A DNA stretch of 64,000 bases, from contig CBFCZO010000006.1 in assembly GCA_965602675.1 (NCBI GenBank), forward strand, positions 1-64,000, given 5' to 3'. The stretch comes from DATKUA01 sp965602675. GTDB taxonomy: Bacteria > Acidobacteriota > DATKUA01. This document shows, in pieces, positions 8,590 to 16,562 of this stretch. Position numbers and translations under genes: made by a program. Below the pieces are notes generated by a model. The model did not search any database and was not told where the DNA came from. It was given only the letters and a program-made list of their open reading frames with translations. How positions within the stretch are numbered: position 1 is the first letter of the stretch; each line of letters begins with the position of its first letter.

Positions 8590-9195
8590 TTACTCCCTGA
8601 TAATTCTCAGGCCGTGGGGATTAAGGCCTTCACCAGAATGGGGCTTTAGATACTCGTATTCTCTGCCACACTTCTGACATTTCAGTGATCCATTCTGCAG
8701 CGGCTCTCCACAGCGGCAGGCGTAACCTTTCAACTCAGCCGGATTACCGAATACAAGGCCGAAGTCCGGCACGCCTTTGGTGACCACGGCGCCGGCGCCG
8801 ATCATACAGTAACGTCCCAGCGTCACACCGCAGACAATCACGGCGTTGGCGCCTACGGACGCGCCATTGCGGATGAGTGTCGGCAGGAACTCCGTGTCGG
8901 GATCGCGTTTGACCTCACAGCGCGGCAGCAGGTCGTTGGTCAGCACGCAGGAGGGGCCGAGAAAGACGTAATCCTCACAGGTGACCTTGTCCCAAACGGC
9001 CACGTGGTTTTTCACCGTGCAGTGATCGCCCAGGACTGCGCCTGACTCGATAAAGCTGCACTCGCCGACGTTGCAGTGCGCGCCCACTTTTGCGCCGTCC
9101 ATCACATGCGCGAAAGCCCAGATGCGTGTTCCGCTGCCGACTGCATCGCTCTCGCAGAGAGCTTTGGGGTGGACAAAGATATCTTTTTCGCTCAT
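8590..9195 (-). CDS. WbpD-like UDP-sugar N-acetyltransferase with C-terminal zinc ribbon
   Basis: A 201-residue hexapeptide-repeat acetyltransferase (VGSGTRIWAFAHV, VGAHCNVGECSFIESGAVLGD, KNHVAVWDKV, FLGPSCVLTND, VGANAVIVCGVTLGRYCMIGAGAVV). The C-terminus adds CRCG and CQKCG, a probable zinc ribbon also common in this family. WbpD/WlbB proteins acetylate the 3-amino group of UDP-2-acetamido-3-amino-glucuronate. Its ATG overlaps the stop of the aminotransferase gene upstream on the same strand (ATGA), so the two are translationally coupled, matching the wbpE-wbpD pair. It converges with the lipoprotein gene with 12 bases between stop codons. Confidence 0.85.
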   Translation of the reverse strand: MSEKDIFVHPKALCESDAVGSGTRIWAFAHVMDGAKVGAHCNVGECSFIESGAVLGDHCTVKNHVAVWDKVTCEDYVFLGPSCVLTNDLLPRCEVKRDPDTEFLPTLIRNGASVGANAVIVCGVTLGRYCMIGAGAVVTKGVPDFGLVFGNPAELKGYACRCGEPLQNGSLKCQKCGREYEYLKPHSGEGLNPHGLRIIRE

Positions 9196-10304
9196 TTCAG
9201 CTCTTCAAGTATCTCTTTAAGATTGTCGCAAACATAGGAGCATTCTTCCTTGGTCATTTCGGGAAAGATCGGCAGGCTCAGCAGTAGCGGCGCGTTACGG
9301 TGAGCGATCGGGAAATCTTCCGGTGCATAGCCGAGATCTTTGTAGACCGGCTGCTCGTGCAGCGCTACCGGGTAGTGGATGCCTGTGTCGATGCCGCGCT
9401 CATTCATCAACTCCCTGATTTCGTCGCGATGAGGAACGCGGACGACGAATAGATGCCACACGGGCTCGTTGAATGGCTCGACGCCGGGTAGCTTAACGTC
9501 CGGCGCGTCCTTGAGTTGCTCCATGTATTGCGCAGCGATCCGGCGCCGCGAGTCGTTCCACTTTTCGAGATGACGGAGCTTGACGTTGAGGACTGCCGCC
9601 TGCAGGCCGTCGAGACGGCTGTTGTGAGCGTCTACGATGTGATGGTACTTGTCCGGGGCGCCGTGGTCACGCAGGAGGCGTAGCTTCTCCGCAAACTCAG
9701 GCTTACTGGTCAGGATAGCCCCAGCGTCGCCGTATGCGCCAAGGTTCTTGCCGGGGTAGAAACTGAAGCAGGCTAGGTCGCCAAAACTCCCGGCTCTGAG
9801 CCCGCGGTTTTCTGCACCGTGGGCCTGAGCGGCGTCTTCGATGACGATGATATCGTGCTTACGGGCCAGGTCCATTATTGGAGCCATATCAACGGTCTGG
9901 CCGTAGAGGTGCACGGGAATAACCGCACGGGTGTCGGCGGAGATAGCCTTTTCGACCTTCTCGGCGCTCATCAGGTAAGTCGCCTCATCGGGATCGACAA
10001 ATACCGGCTTTGCTCCGACCAGCCGCACGGCTTCCGAGGTGGCGACAAATGTGTTCGCCGTCGTTATCACCTCGTCTCCGGGTCCGATATCTGCCGCACG
10101 CAAGGCGAGCACCAACGCATCAGTGCCGTTGCCGCAGCCGATGCAGTGCCCGGCGCCAATGAAGTCTGCGAATGATTGCTCGAATTCCTTGGCGGCCGGC
10201 CCGAGGATAAAGGCAGTATTTTCCATCACCTGATCGAACGCGCTTTCGATTTCGGGACGAATATTATCCAGCTGGCGCTTTAAATCGACAAATCTGATTC
10301 GCAT
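9192..10304 (-). CDS. WbpE-like sugar aminotransferase (DegT/DnrJ/EryC1)
   Basis: A 370-residue PLP aminotransferase. It starts RFVDLKRQLDNIRPEIESA and carries GCGNGTDALVLAL (PLP phosphate contact), VIEDAAQAHGA (Asp) and FSFYPGKNLGAYGDAG (Schiff-base Lys). WbpE/WlbC-type enzymes aminate C3 of UDP-2-acetamido-3-keto-glucuronate. It is coupled to the WbpD-like acetyltransferase, and with the Gfo/Idh enzyme on the other strand it would give a 2,3-diamino uronic acid sugar. Its first 31 or so codons are recognisably duplicated in the scar at about 12677-12769. An AGGAAG site lies before the ATG. Confidence 0.87.
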   Translation of the reverse strand: MRIRFVDLKRQLDNIRPEIESAFDQVMENTAFILGPAAKEFEQSFADFIGAGHCIGCGNGTDALVLALRAADIGPGDEVITTANTFVATSEAVRLVGAKPVFVDPDEATYLMSAEKVEKAISADTRAVIPVHLYGQTVDMAPIMDLARKHDIIVIEDAAQAHGAENRGLRAGSFGDLACFSFYPGKNLGAYGDAGAILTSKPEFAEKLRLLRDHGAPDKYHHIVDAHNSRLDGLQAAVLNVKLRHLEKWNDSRRRIAAQYMEQLKDAPDVKLPGVEPFNEPVWHLFVVRVPHRDEIRELMNERGIDTGIHYPVALHEQPVYKDLGYAPEDFPIAHRNAPLLLSLPIFPEMTKEECSYVCDNLKEILEELK

Positions 10305-10329
10305 ATGTACTTCCTAGAGTTAGTGCTGA

Positions 10330-11199
10330 TTAGCTGGAGATAGTCTTCTCGATCCTGTATTTCCTAATGCTGTCAACAATTAATGCCGACAAAACAGCTC
10401 CCGTAAGGCCCATGAATAAGGCTATCAACCCTATCAGGAGAAAATCGGGGTTTTTTTGATGATCTATTTTGGCGGGTTCGTAAACAATAGTAAGTTTTCT
10501 GAACTCCGAAACTGCTGAGTAGTTTTTGTGCAATCCGTCAAGATACGCTTCGATGGAGTTAAAATATGCATTAAAGTCCACAATCGAAGAATAGATTCTC
10601 CATAACATCTTCAGGTCGGATGGGTCTGTCGCATTGATATTTAAGCTGTCACCATGCGTATCTAATACGGCGGATAATTCATTTTTGATGTTGGATATGT
10701 ATTTTTTCGTGCCAGCGCATAATTCTAATGCTTCTCTAATTGTATCGGCATTCCGCCGATATTTGGATATTTCCCTGTCCTCGGCCGCCCGAATGAATGA
10801 GATCAGACTGGAAATCACCTCCGTTCCTTTATTTTCAGGCGGAGCGGTATATGCGATATCCAGAATGCCTTCATCCTCATTGATGATGCGCGAGTAGTAA
10901 TTAAGCTCTCTTGTGCTGATGCCCGAAGCCTGCGAAACATCCAAATTGTATATGCCGCGATTGATGTCGTTGTTCACATTGATGGGATCCAGAAAGAACA
11001 TTTTGTCCTCTTTCTGCGGCTGCAACCAATAGTGTCCCAAGAGAAACCGCGCAGTGTAAGTGTACTTCACAGGCAAAAAAGACGAGTATGATAGCGCAGC
11101 GATCATGGCTATTATCGGAGTGACAATTAGCAAAATTTTATATTTGGAGATAAAATCAAAGACCTTAAAAAACTCCGGCCGTTCGCGATTGCTATCCAT
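10330..11199 (-). CDS. Wzz-like polysaccharide chain-length determinant (copy 1)
   Basis: A 289-residue protein with the Wzz topology: a cytoplasmic start, TM1 at about residues 22-42, a long, mostly helical periplasmic part, and TM2 at about 255-277 (LLIGLIALFMGLTGAVLSALIVDS). A proline-rich segment before TM2, typical of Wzz, is only weakly present. Wzz oligomers set the modal length of O-antigen made by Wzy. AAGGAG lies 7 bases before the ATG. The organisation, TM2 sequence and neighbours mirror copy 2 at 12881-13735, although the periplasmic parts have diverged strongly. It lies between ligase copy 1 and the aminotransferase gene. Confidence 0.75.
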   Translation of the reverse strand: MDSNRERPEFFKVFDFISKYKILLIVTPIIAMIAALSYSSFLPVKYTYTARFLLGHYWLQPQKEDKMFFLDPINVNNDINRGIYNLDVSQASGISTRELNYYSRIINEDEGILDIAYTAPPENKGTEVISSLISFIRAAEDREISKYRRNADTIREALELCAGTKKYISNIKNELSAVLDTHGDSLNINATDPSDLKMLWRIYSSIVDFNAYFNSIEAYLDGLHKNYSAVSEFRKLTIVYEPAKIDHQKNPDFLLIGLIALFMGLTGAVLSALIVDSIRKYRIEKTISS

Positions 11200-11297
11200 A
11201 GGTCACTCCTTGCGCTTGGATAACTGGTGCGTCCGAGAAAGCGGGACGATGATGACTGTTCTTCACTGGCAATCCATGTAATAGATACCCTCTTTCA

Positions 11298-12545
11298 TTA
11301 TCTGTGGTCTAGTGTTGCATCTGGAGAACATCTGACACTGCTATTCGACAAAGATGATGCCAGCTTGTGTATCATGATCAGACCGATGAGGTAAAGCGGT
11401 TGGCGCAGAGTATAATGGAAAAACGAATATCCGATCATAGAGAAGAATCCAGCGTTGAGCCAAGTGAGACCGGTCATCAAGGTGCGCCACCCTAGATAAC
11501 CGATAACGCATAAGAAAACCAGCGCTCCTAGCATCCCCCCAACAGTAGTGACGTCGATCAGCGTGTTATGCGCCTCGGAATGCTGGAAGGGGGCTCTCAC
11601 ACCTGAATAGCTTCCGGGACCGAGCCCGAATACCGGGGACATGGATGCCGCCTTCAACCCGTTTAGCCAAAGGTTGATTCTAACGCTGCCCTGTCCTTGT
11701 TGCTCATAAACATTCATTGCCCATGATTCGACTTTGTCAAACATCAATGACGATATCAAGCTCAAAACGATCAAACTTGCAGCAATTACTCCAATTCCAG
11801 CCAGCCTGTTGCGCCTGATTAATAAGGAGGCCGCCTTTCCCCAGGTCAGGATAAGAGCGACCACGGAGCCGGCTGCAACGCCGACAAGGAATGAATCGCT
11901 CTTGTGATCGAATCCCAGATACAACGAAGCGACGCAGAGCAGGAGCAGAGAGGCTCTTGTCAGAATCCCCTTTCTCCGAAAGAGAAAATGGATCGATAGG
12001 AAAGGAATCGCGACGAAAATGAAATCCAACTGTCCAGGCCTGAATGCAAGGGCGGAGAATCTCGTCAATCCAACATCGTAGTAAAGGCTGAACGGTCCTA
12101 TATGACTTGTGAACCGGGAGACTATAAATAACGGGATAACATAAATCGATAGGAATGCCATCAGAGTCAGATAGAAACGCTCGAGGCTGGCGCGATCAGT
12201 GAAATGAAGGTTGAAAGCAAAAGCAAGCACGATTACGAAGACCAATGCGAAAAAGTCTCTCCAACTGGTATAGTTCGAGAAACCCAGCAACAATGCGGAT
12301 AATATTCCCGCGAAGAAAATGAAAAGAGCAACAATTCCAAGAATCGTGCTTATCCTGGCCTGCCTGCCCGGAAGCCGCCCGGCGACAAGTAGATGGTTCC
12401 AGACTACCCAGATAATCCAGAGTACGCTGATGACCTCACCTGGCCCTATTGGGAAATAGAGGCCAATTCTGAGTCGTGGGGCCATAGTCAACGTCAAGCC
12501 GAGTGCGAGCCACGTGATGGTCAAGCTGTTGGGTTGAGGTCTCAT
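11298..12545 (-). CDS. O-antigen polymerase/ligase-like protein (copy 1)
   Basis: A 415-residue polytopic membrane protein of the Wzy_C/O-antigen ligase family. Hydrophobic segments run throughout, and the signature loop is GLGPGSYSG, then HSEAHNTLIDVTTVGG at about residues 310-350. It is clearly homologous to copy 2 at 13761-15104 (shared GLGPGxxSG, SLERF, GILSAL and SRF segments) but diverged. The reading frame extends upstream to 12602, but that part overlaps the decayed glycosyltransferase 3' end in another frame, so the ATG at 12545 (MRPQPNSLTI) is the better start. In copy 2 the ligase likewise begins just after the glycosyltransferase stop. Polymerase versus ligase role is unresolved. 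Confidence 0.78.
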   Translation of the reverse strand: MRPQPNSLTITWLALGLTLTMAPRLRIGLYFPIGPGEVISVLWIIWVVWNHLLVAGRLPGRQARISTILGIVALFIFFAGILSALLLGFSNYTSWRDFFALVFVIVLAFAFNLHFTDRASLERFYLTLMAFLSIYVIPLFIVSRFTSHIGPFSLYYDVGLTRFSALAFRPGQLDFIFVAIPFLSIHFLFRRKGILTRASLLLLCVASLYLGFDHKSDSFLVGVAAGSVVALILTWGKAASLLIRRNRLAGIGVIAASLIVLSLISSLMFDKVESWAMNVYEQQGQGSVRINLWLNGLKAASMSPVFGLGPGSYSGVRAPFQHSEAHNTLIDVTTVGGMLGALVFLCVIGYLGWRTLMTGLTWLNAGFFSMIGYSFFHYTLRQPLYLIGLIMIHKLASSLSNSSVRCSPDATLDHR

Positions 12546-12558
12546 CACTGCAGTACGG

Positions 12559-12676
12559 TCATTCACTCTGCTTGCCTGCCTTGTGGTGCGGCAAAATCTC
12601 AAGTATAAGTTCTTGCAGCTTTCCGGTATGGTCTTGCCTCGACAGGCCGACCCGGCACGACGCCGATGTGCTCGGC
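12559..12676 (-). pseudogene. 3' remnant of a GT4 glycosyltransferase gene
   Basis: In one - strand frame this stretch encodes SCRVGLSR, then KL-x(3)-I-x-E-x-x-P, ending at a TGA at 12559-12561. That is the C-terminus of the intact glycosyltransferase at 15109-16410 (ESCRVGLSR, KLERFIICEMIP). Nothing of the preceding 390 or so residues is present; the sequence joins directly to an aminotransferase 5' fragment. It lies directly upstream of ligase copy 1, exactly as the intact gene lies upstream of ligase copy 2. It is not expected to be translated as a useful product. Confidence 0.75.
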
Positions 12677-12769
12677 GGCGTTATTGTGCAGAACGTCGGC
12701 GATAGCGTTGTCGATCTCATCCCTGATCGTATCGAGCTGCCTGCGAAGGTCCACGAACTTTATTCGCAT
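12677..12769 (-). pseudogene. 5' remnant of a WbpE-like aminotransferase gene
   Basis: From an ATG at 12769, preceded by a GGGGGGAA site, this stretch encodes MRIKFVDLRRQLDTIRDEI and about 12 further residues. It aligns with the N-terminus of the intact aminotransferase at 9192-10304 (MRIRFVDLKRQLDNIRPEI). Similarity ends after about 31 codons, where the sequence becomes the 3' end of a glycosyltransferase gene. The open frame continues out of frame through that remnant to about 12599, giving a short chimeric ORF that should not be annotated as a gene. It follows wzz copy 2 just as the intact aminotransferase gene follows wzz copy 1. Confidence 0.78.
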
Positions 12770-12880
12770 CAGTTCCCCCCGAATATTCTTCCGGGCAGAT
12801 TCTATCAATGCGCCATGATAATCCCGATTGATGCATCATCGGCGGCATTCAAGGCAATGTCACCGGCCGATAGGATCTTA

Positions 12881-13735
12881 TCAAGTATTACTGCGCTCGG
12901 CCCTGTACTTAAGATAACTGTCTATCAGCAGCGCCAGCAAGAACGCACCGACCAAGCCGAGGAAGAGAGCGACGATCACCCACAGTCCGGTTTGAGGATA
13001 GACCTGCTGAGGAATCCGGTTCGGTGGCAGGATGATCTCCATCTCATGGACTTGCATTTGCGTGGGGAGCTGTTTCGCTATCCGGGAGATCCTTAGCTCC
13101 ATAGACTGTAATTGTATTTCTATCCGCGTTAGCTGCATGTAAACATCAGAGAGCATGGTAAAATCCTTTAGCGAGTTGCCATCGGGTGCGTCGTGATCTA
13201 TCGATTCGGCATTCAAATCTGTGCTTGCCTGAAATTTCTCGCGTAGAATATCTAATTCAACTTCGTAGTTCTTGAGTAAGGCGAGATCGTCTTCCGTTTG
13301 CTTGTATCCTCCTGTGGTCTCGTTCTCGTCGTTTATTATCTCCGTCAACATCGCCTCCAGGGCTTCTTCACCCTTGACGTCCTTTCGACCTTCAAAGGCA
13401 ATTTCAACGACTCTCCTGTCGAGTAATCTTGCCTTTATCTCAATGCTGCTTGAGCTGGATCTAAACTCTTGGCTGAGCGAGTTTTGGTAGGCGCCTGCAT
13501 TTATTTCGCTTACAAACACATACGGGTTTTTCACAAAGAGTTCTCGACTGAAGTTCGGATCTGTGATGTAGCACGGCACAAAGCGCGCGGAAAACTTGTA
13601 AACCGGCTCAATTACCAGCGTCGACACGAAGACCGCCGCAGTTAGCAGCACCGGGAGAAAGATCAGCAGGAGTTTATATTTCCCGACGAATAGGAATATC
13701 TTCGACATGTCGATCCGATAAAGGTCTTCATTCAT
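12881..13735 (-). CDS. Wzz-like polysaccharide chain-length determinant (copy 2)
   Basis: A 284-residue Wzz-type protein. TM1 is at about residues 20-42 (YKLLLIFLPVLLTAAVFVSTL), followed by SARF. A helical periplasmic region, rich in charged residues, is followed by PPNRIPQQVYPQTGLW and TM2 (about 250-272). The Pro-rich stretch before TM2 is the family hallmark. The frame is open to 13813, but the ATG at 13735 has GAGGG 8 bases upstream and avoids overlap with the ligase gene ending at 13761, so it is chosen. The TM2 region (ALFLGLVGAFLLALLIDS) parallels copy 1. Two such proteins could give two modal chain lengths. Confidence 0.8.
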   Translation of the reverse strand: MNEDLYRIDMSKIFLFVGKYKLLLIFLPVLLTAAVFVSTLVIEPVYKFSARFVPCYITDPNFSRELFVKNPYVFVSEINAGAYQNSLSQEFRSSSSSIEIKARLLDRRVVEIAFEGRKDVKGEEALEAMLTEIINDENETTGGYKQTEDDLALLKNYEVELDILREKFQASTDLNAESIDHDAPDGNSLKDFTMLSDVYMQLTRIEIQLQSMELRISRIAKQLPTQMQVHEMEIILPPNRIPQQVYPQTGLWVIVALFLGLVGAFLLALLIDSYLKYRAERSNT

Positions 13736-13760
13736 GTTAATTCCCTCAATCCAACTGCAT

Positions 13761-15104
13761 TCATGGTCGGAGTAGACTTTCGGATGTTTTATCACTAGGT
13801 GGAACCGAACCACCGGAACCGGATGGTGTATGGGCTTCGTGATTTGATTTCCTTCGGTGCAAAACCGCCAACCGGCTGATCATCAGCACGCCGAGCAGAT
13901 AGATTGGATGGCGCAGAGGGTAATTGAACATCGAAAAAACCAGCATTGCTGCGAAAGCACTGTTGAGCCAGATAAGCCGCGTTCGCCAGCAACGCCAACC
14001 ATTCCAAATCACGAGACAAACAAACATTGTCAATCCGATAAAGCCGCCGCACGCAGCAATGTCCACGAAAACGTTGTGACCTTCTGATCCCAAGAAAGGC
14101 TTTGCTAATCCTGAGTGCTTGCCAGGTCCAAGGCCGACAAAAGGCGAGTACGATGCCGCCTCCAAAGAGTGCATCGCGAGAGTCACTCTAACTTGTCCCT
14201 GATAGTTACTGGCTTTATAAAGGTATTCTCCATATGCCTCAACCTTGCCGTAAAAGAACGATGATCCGCCTACTAAAAATAAGGTGGTCAGCAACACGAC
14301 GGCTATAGCTGCAGGTCGATGGTGTCGCCTTAAATGAGCAATTATTTTCACCCACGTGACAGCTGTCGCGACCAGGAAACCAGCCAGAAGACCTACAATG
14401 AAGGAGTCATTTTTATTGTCAATTCCAATTATGGCGGCACCGGCGGCAAGCAAGACAAATAAGATCAAGATGGGAATGCCTTTACTTCGTGCTAGAAAAT
14501 GCAGGCAAAGAAATGGAAGGGCAACAATAATGTAATCTATTTGAGCAGGGTAATTGGCGAGCGCGATGAAGCGGGTGAATGATTGGTCGGAATAGAGCCT
14601 GAACGGTCCGAAATTGGTGATGAAGCGCGACAGCAGAAAAAGAGGGAGAACATAAATAACCATCATGGCTAATAATGTCAGGCAGAAGCGCTCCAAGCTC
14701 TTCAGATCGTTGAAGCGCAGGCTGAACGCGAAGAGCAGTGCCAGAATGAATGATATAGAGAGGAAATCCCGCCAGCCCCAATTGTCCCAAAGGTTCAGAT
14801 AGAGTGCTGAAAGGATTCCGGCAAACATCACTGCCATGGCTACCAGGCTAAATACGGCGGTCGCGGCTGCGGTGCGATTGATACCTTTACGGCGGACCAA
14901 GAGATGTTGCCAGAGGGCCCAGCAAATCCACAGAAAGCCGAGAAGCTCACCAAGTCCAATCGGTAGCAAAGCAGCGATGCCAAGATGCCGAAACACATTA
15001 GAGATTCTCAATTGCTGTGCCATCGTGAGCGTTAACGCCAACGCCAGCAACAACGTTGAGAAGGTGCTTTCGGGTACGGTTTGCCTTTTTTGAGTTGCGA
15101 TCAT
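13761..15104 (-). CDS. O-antigen polymerase/ligase-like protein (copy 2)
   Basis: A 447-residue polytopic membrane protein with about 11-12 hydrophobic segments. The O-antigen ligase family loop is GLGPGKHSGLAKPF, then GSEGHNVFVDIAACGG. It is homologous to copy 1 (LTLTMA-x-x-LRI, FAGILSAL, SLERFxLTL, SRFxxxxGPF). The ATG at 15104 lies just past the stop of the glycosyltransferase gene (15109), and wzz copy 2 follows 25 bases after its own stop, so the three are an operon. One of the three ligase-family proteins in this locus should be Wzy and another may be WaaL; sequence alone does not tell which. Confidence 0.8.
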   Translation of the reverse strand: MIATQKRQTVPESTFSTLLLALALTLTMAQQLRISNVFRHLGIAALLPIGLGELLGFLWICWALWQHLLVRRKGINRTAAATAVFSLVAMAVMFAGILSALYLNLWDNWGWRDFLSISFILALLFAFSLRFNDLKSLERFCLTLLAMMVIYVLPLFLLSRFITNFGPFRLYSDQSFTRFIALANYPAQIDYIIVALPFLCLHFLARSKGIPILILFVLLAAGAAIIGIDNKNDSFIVGLLAGFLVATAVTWVKIIAHLRRHHRPAAIAVVLLTTLFLVGGSSFFYGKVEAYGEYLYKASNYQGQVRVTLAMHSLEAASYSPFVGLGPGKHSGLAKPFLGSEGHNVFVDIAACGGFIGLTMFVCLVIWNGWRCWRTRLIWLNSAFAAMLVFSMFNYPLRHPIYLLGVLMISRLAVLHRRKSNHEAHTPSGSGGSVPPSDKTSESLLRP

Positions 15105-15108
15105 GGAT

Positions 15109-16410
15109 CTATCGACCGCCTCTAGATCCTACTGCTGGAATCATCTCACAGATGATGAAACGCTCAAGTTTCCGTGCCTGGTTTTCTCGTGATAAACCTA
15201 CCCGGCACGATTCCGGCAGGTCATCGATTTGTCCATGTTTCAGCTTGATTTCCAGCCAATCTGATAGAGCTTCAGTGATAACCGCCGGGTTGTCCAGTAC
15301 TTTTCCGATTTCTCGCTTGCGAATCAGGTCCGCCACGACGCCTTTTGTGTAACCGATCGAAAGTACCGGCCTTCGCGCGCCGATGTATTCGAATATCTTG
15401 CCGCTGTAAACGCCGGCCTCTCCCGGATCGTTCCATTGCAGCAGGAGTAACACGTCGGCATCGCGCTGGGCTTTGAGTGCGTCGAGCAGTGGTACGCCAC
15501 CTATGATGTCAACATTCTTGCCGACTCCGATCCGCTCGGCGAGCTCCGCCATCTGCCCCAGGCCCGTGCCGTAGAATTTTACCCTGATCCTTTTGCCTTC
15601 ATCCCCAAGATCCCTGATAGCCCGGAATAATGGAGAGGCGTCGCGGCGGCCATAGGGCGCACGACCGGTGTAGGCAAGGACCAGCTCATCGGGGTTGCCA
15701 GGCGAGCGTTGGTAAGACTCCAGCCCAGGTAGATCATCATATCCGTTGAGAATCTCGACCGCAGTTTTGGTGTGGCGCACTGAGAGCCTGTCGGCAAACA
15801 TCTGCGAGGTGGCGGAAATGCCGGAGCACGAGGCCAGAACGCGGCTTTCGATTCGCCGATCCAGCGGGCGCCTGATACGCAGGTAGCCGTAATACTCGGG
15901 ATCGGACCAGAGATCGCGGAAGTCAGCCACCCAGGGAATTCCGAATCTGCGAGACAGTCGGCCGGCGACATTGAGCGAGCTCATCGGGGGCTGGCTGGCG
16001 AAGATCACATCGGGCCGCCAAGATTCGATCAGCTCGATGCCCGCTTTGAAGGCCGGCTTGATCCACCCTCTCTGGCCGTCGGGGATATGAACGAGTGTTT
16101 TGTAGAAAGTACCGAGAGCTTTGAATAATCCTTTGGAGCGCCCCGAGGGCAGGGCGGTTCCACGCTCCAAAACCTTTTTCCTGCCACCCAACAGGAAATA
16201 AACGGGGGCGTTGACGTCGCGCCACTTCGTGTAAATCACTTTATCTTCGTCAATCTCAAGCGGCAGCGAGGTATCGAAAGGCTGATCTGATGCCGTTACT
16301 ACTCGCACATCGTGCCCGAACCTGGTGAAATACTTCGCCATCTTTGAGACACGGACGGCGCCGCTGCAGTTGAACGGCGCGAAGTAAAACGATGTGATTA
16401 GGATTCTCAT
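15109..16410 (-). CDS. glycosyltransferase family 4, WbuB-like
   Basis: A 433-residue GT-B glycosyltransferase. The N-terminal domain starts MRILITSFYFAPFNCSGAVR, with SGAVRVSKMAKYF and a DVRVVTASD strand as in WbuB/WcaI-type enzymes, then FASQPPMSSL and WVADFRDLW. The C-terminal domain has LAYTGRAPYGRRD and DVLLLLQW, then the donor-site region EAGVYSGKIFEYIGARRPVL containing the conserved E-x-x-G pattern. It probably adds an N-acetylated sugar to the growing lipid-linked unit. The ATG is at 16410. It is the first gene of the GT-ligase-wzz unit whose other copy survives only as the remnant at 12559-12676. Confidence 0.84.
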   Translation of the reverse strand: MRILITSFYFAPFNCSGAVRVSKMAKYFTRFGHDVRVVTASDQPFDTSLPLEIDEDKVIYTKWRDVNAPVYFLLGGRKKVLERGTALPSGRSKGLFKALGTFYKTLVHIPDGQRGWIKPAFKAGIELIESWRPDVIFASQPPMSSLNVAGRLSRRFGIPWVADFRDLWSDPEYYGYLRIRRPLDRRIESRVLASCSGISATSQMFADRLSVRHTKTAVEILNGYDDLPGLESYQRSPGNPDELVLAYTGRAPYGRRDASPLFRAIRDLGDEGKRIRVKFYGTGLGQMAELAERIGVGKNVDIIGGVPLLDALKAQRDADVLLLLQWNDPGEAGVYSGKIFEYIGARRPVLSIGYTKGVVADLIRKREIGKVLDNPAVITEALSDWLEIKLKHGQIDDLPESCRVGLSRENQARKLERFIICEMIPAVGSRGGR

Positions 16411-16562
16411 TGCGATTTACATTTTGATTCCTGCTTGAGATCACTTACATATAGCTTAACTTTTACATGAGTGGTAGTGCCAATAAACTTCCCGATCACT
16501 CAAACAACGCCGGGCAGAACAAAAAGCCGGCAGGATTATGAGGCTTGCTCGTATCCTTGATT

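Noticed and set aside
12599..12808. A 69-residue open frame as an intact small gene
   Set aside because: Only the first part matches an aminotransferase N-terminus; the rest is an out-of-frame reading of a glycosyltransferase C-terminus, so it is a scar.
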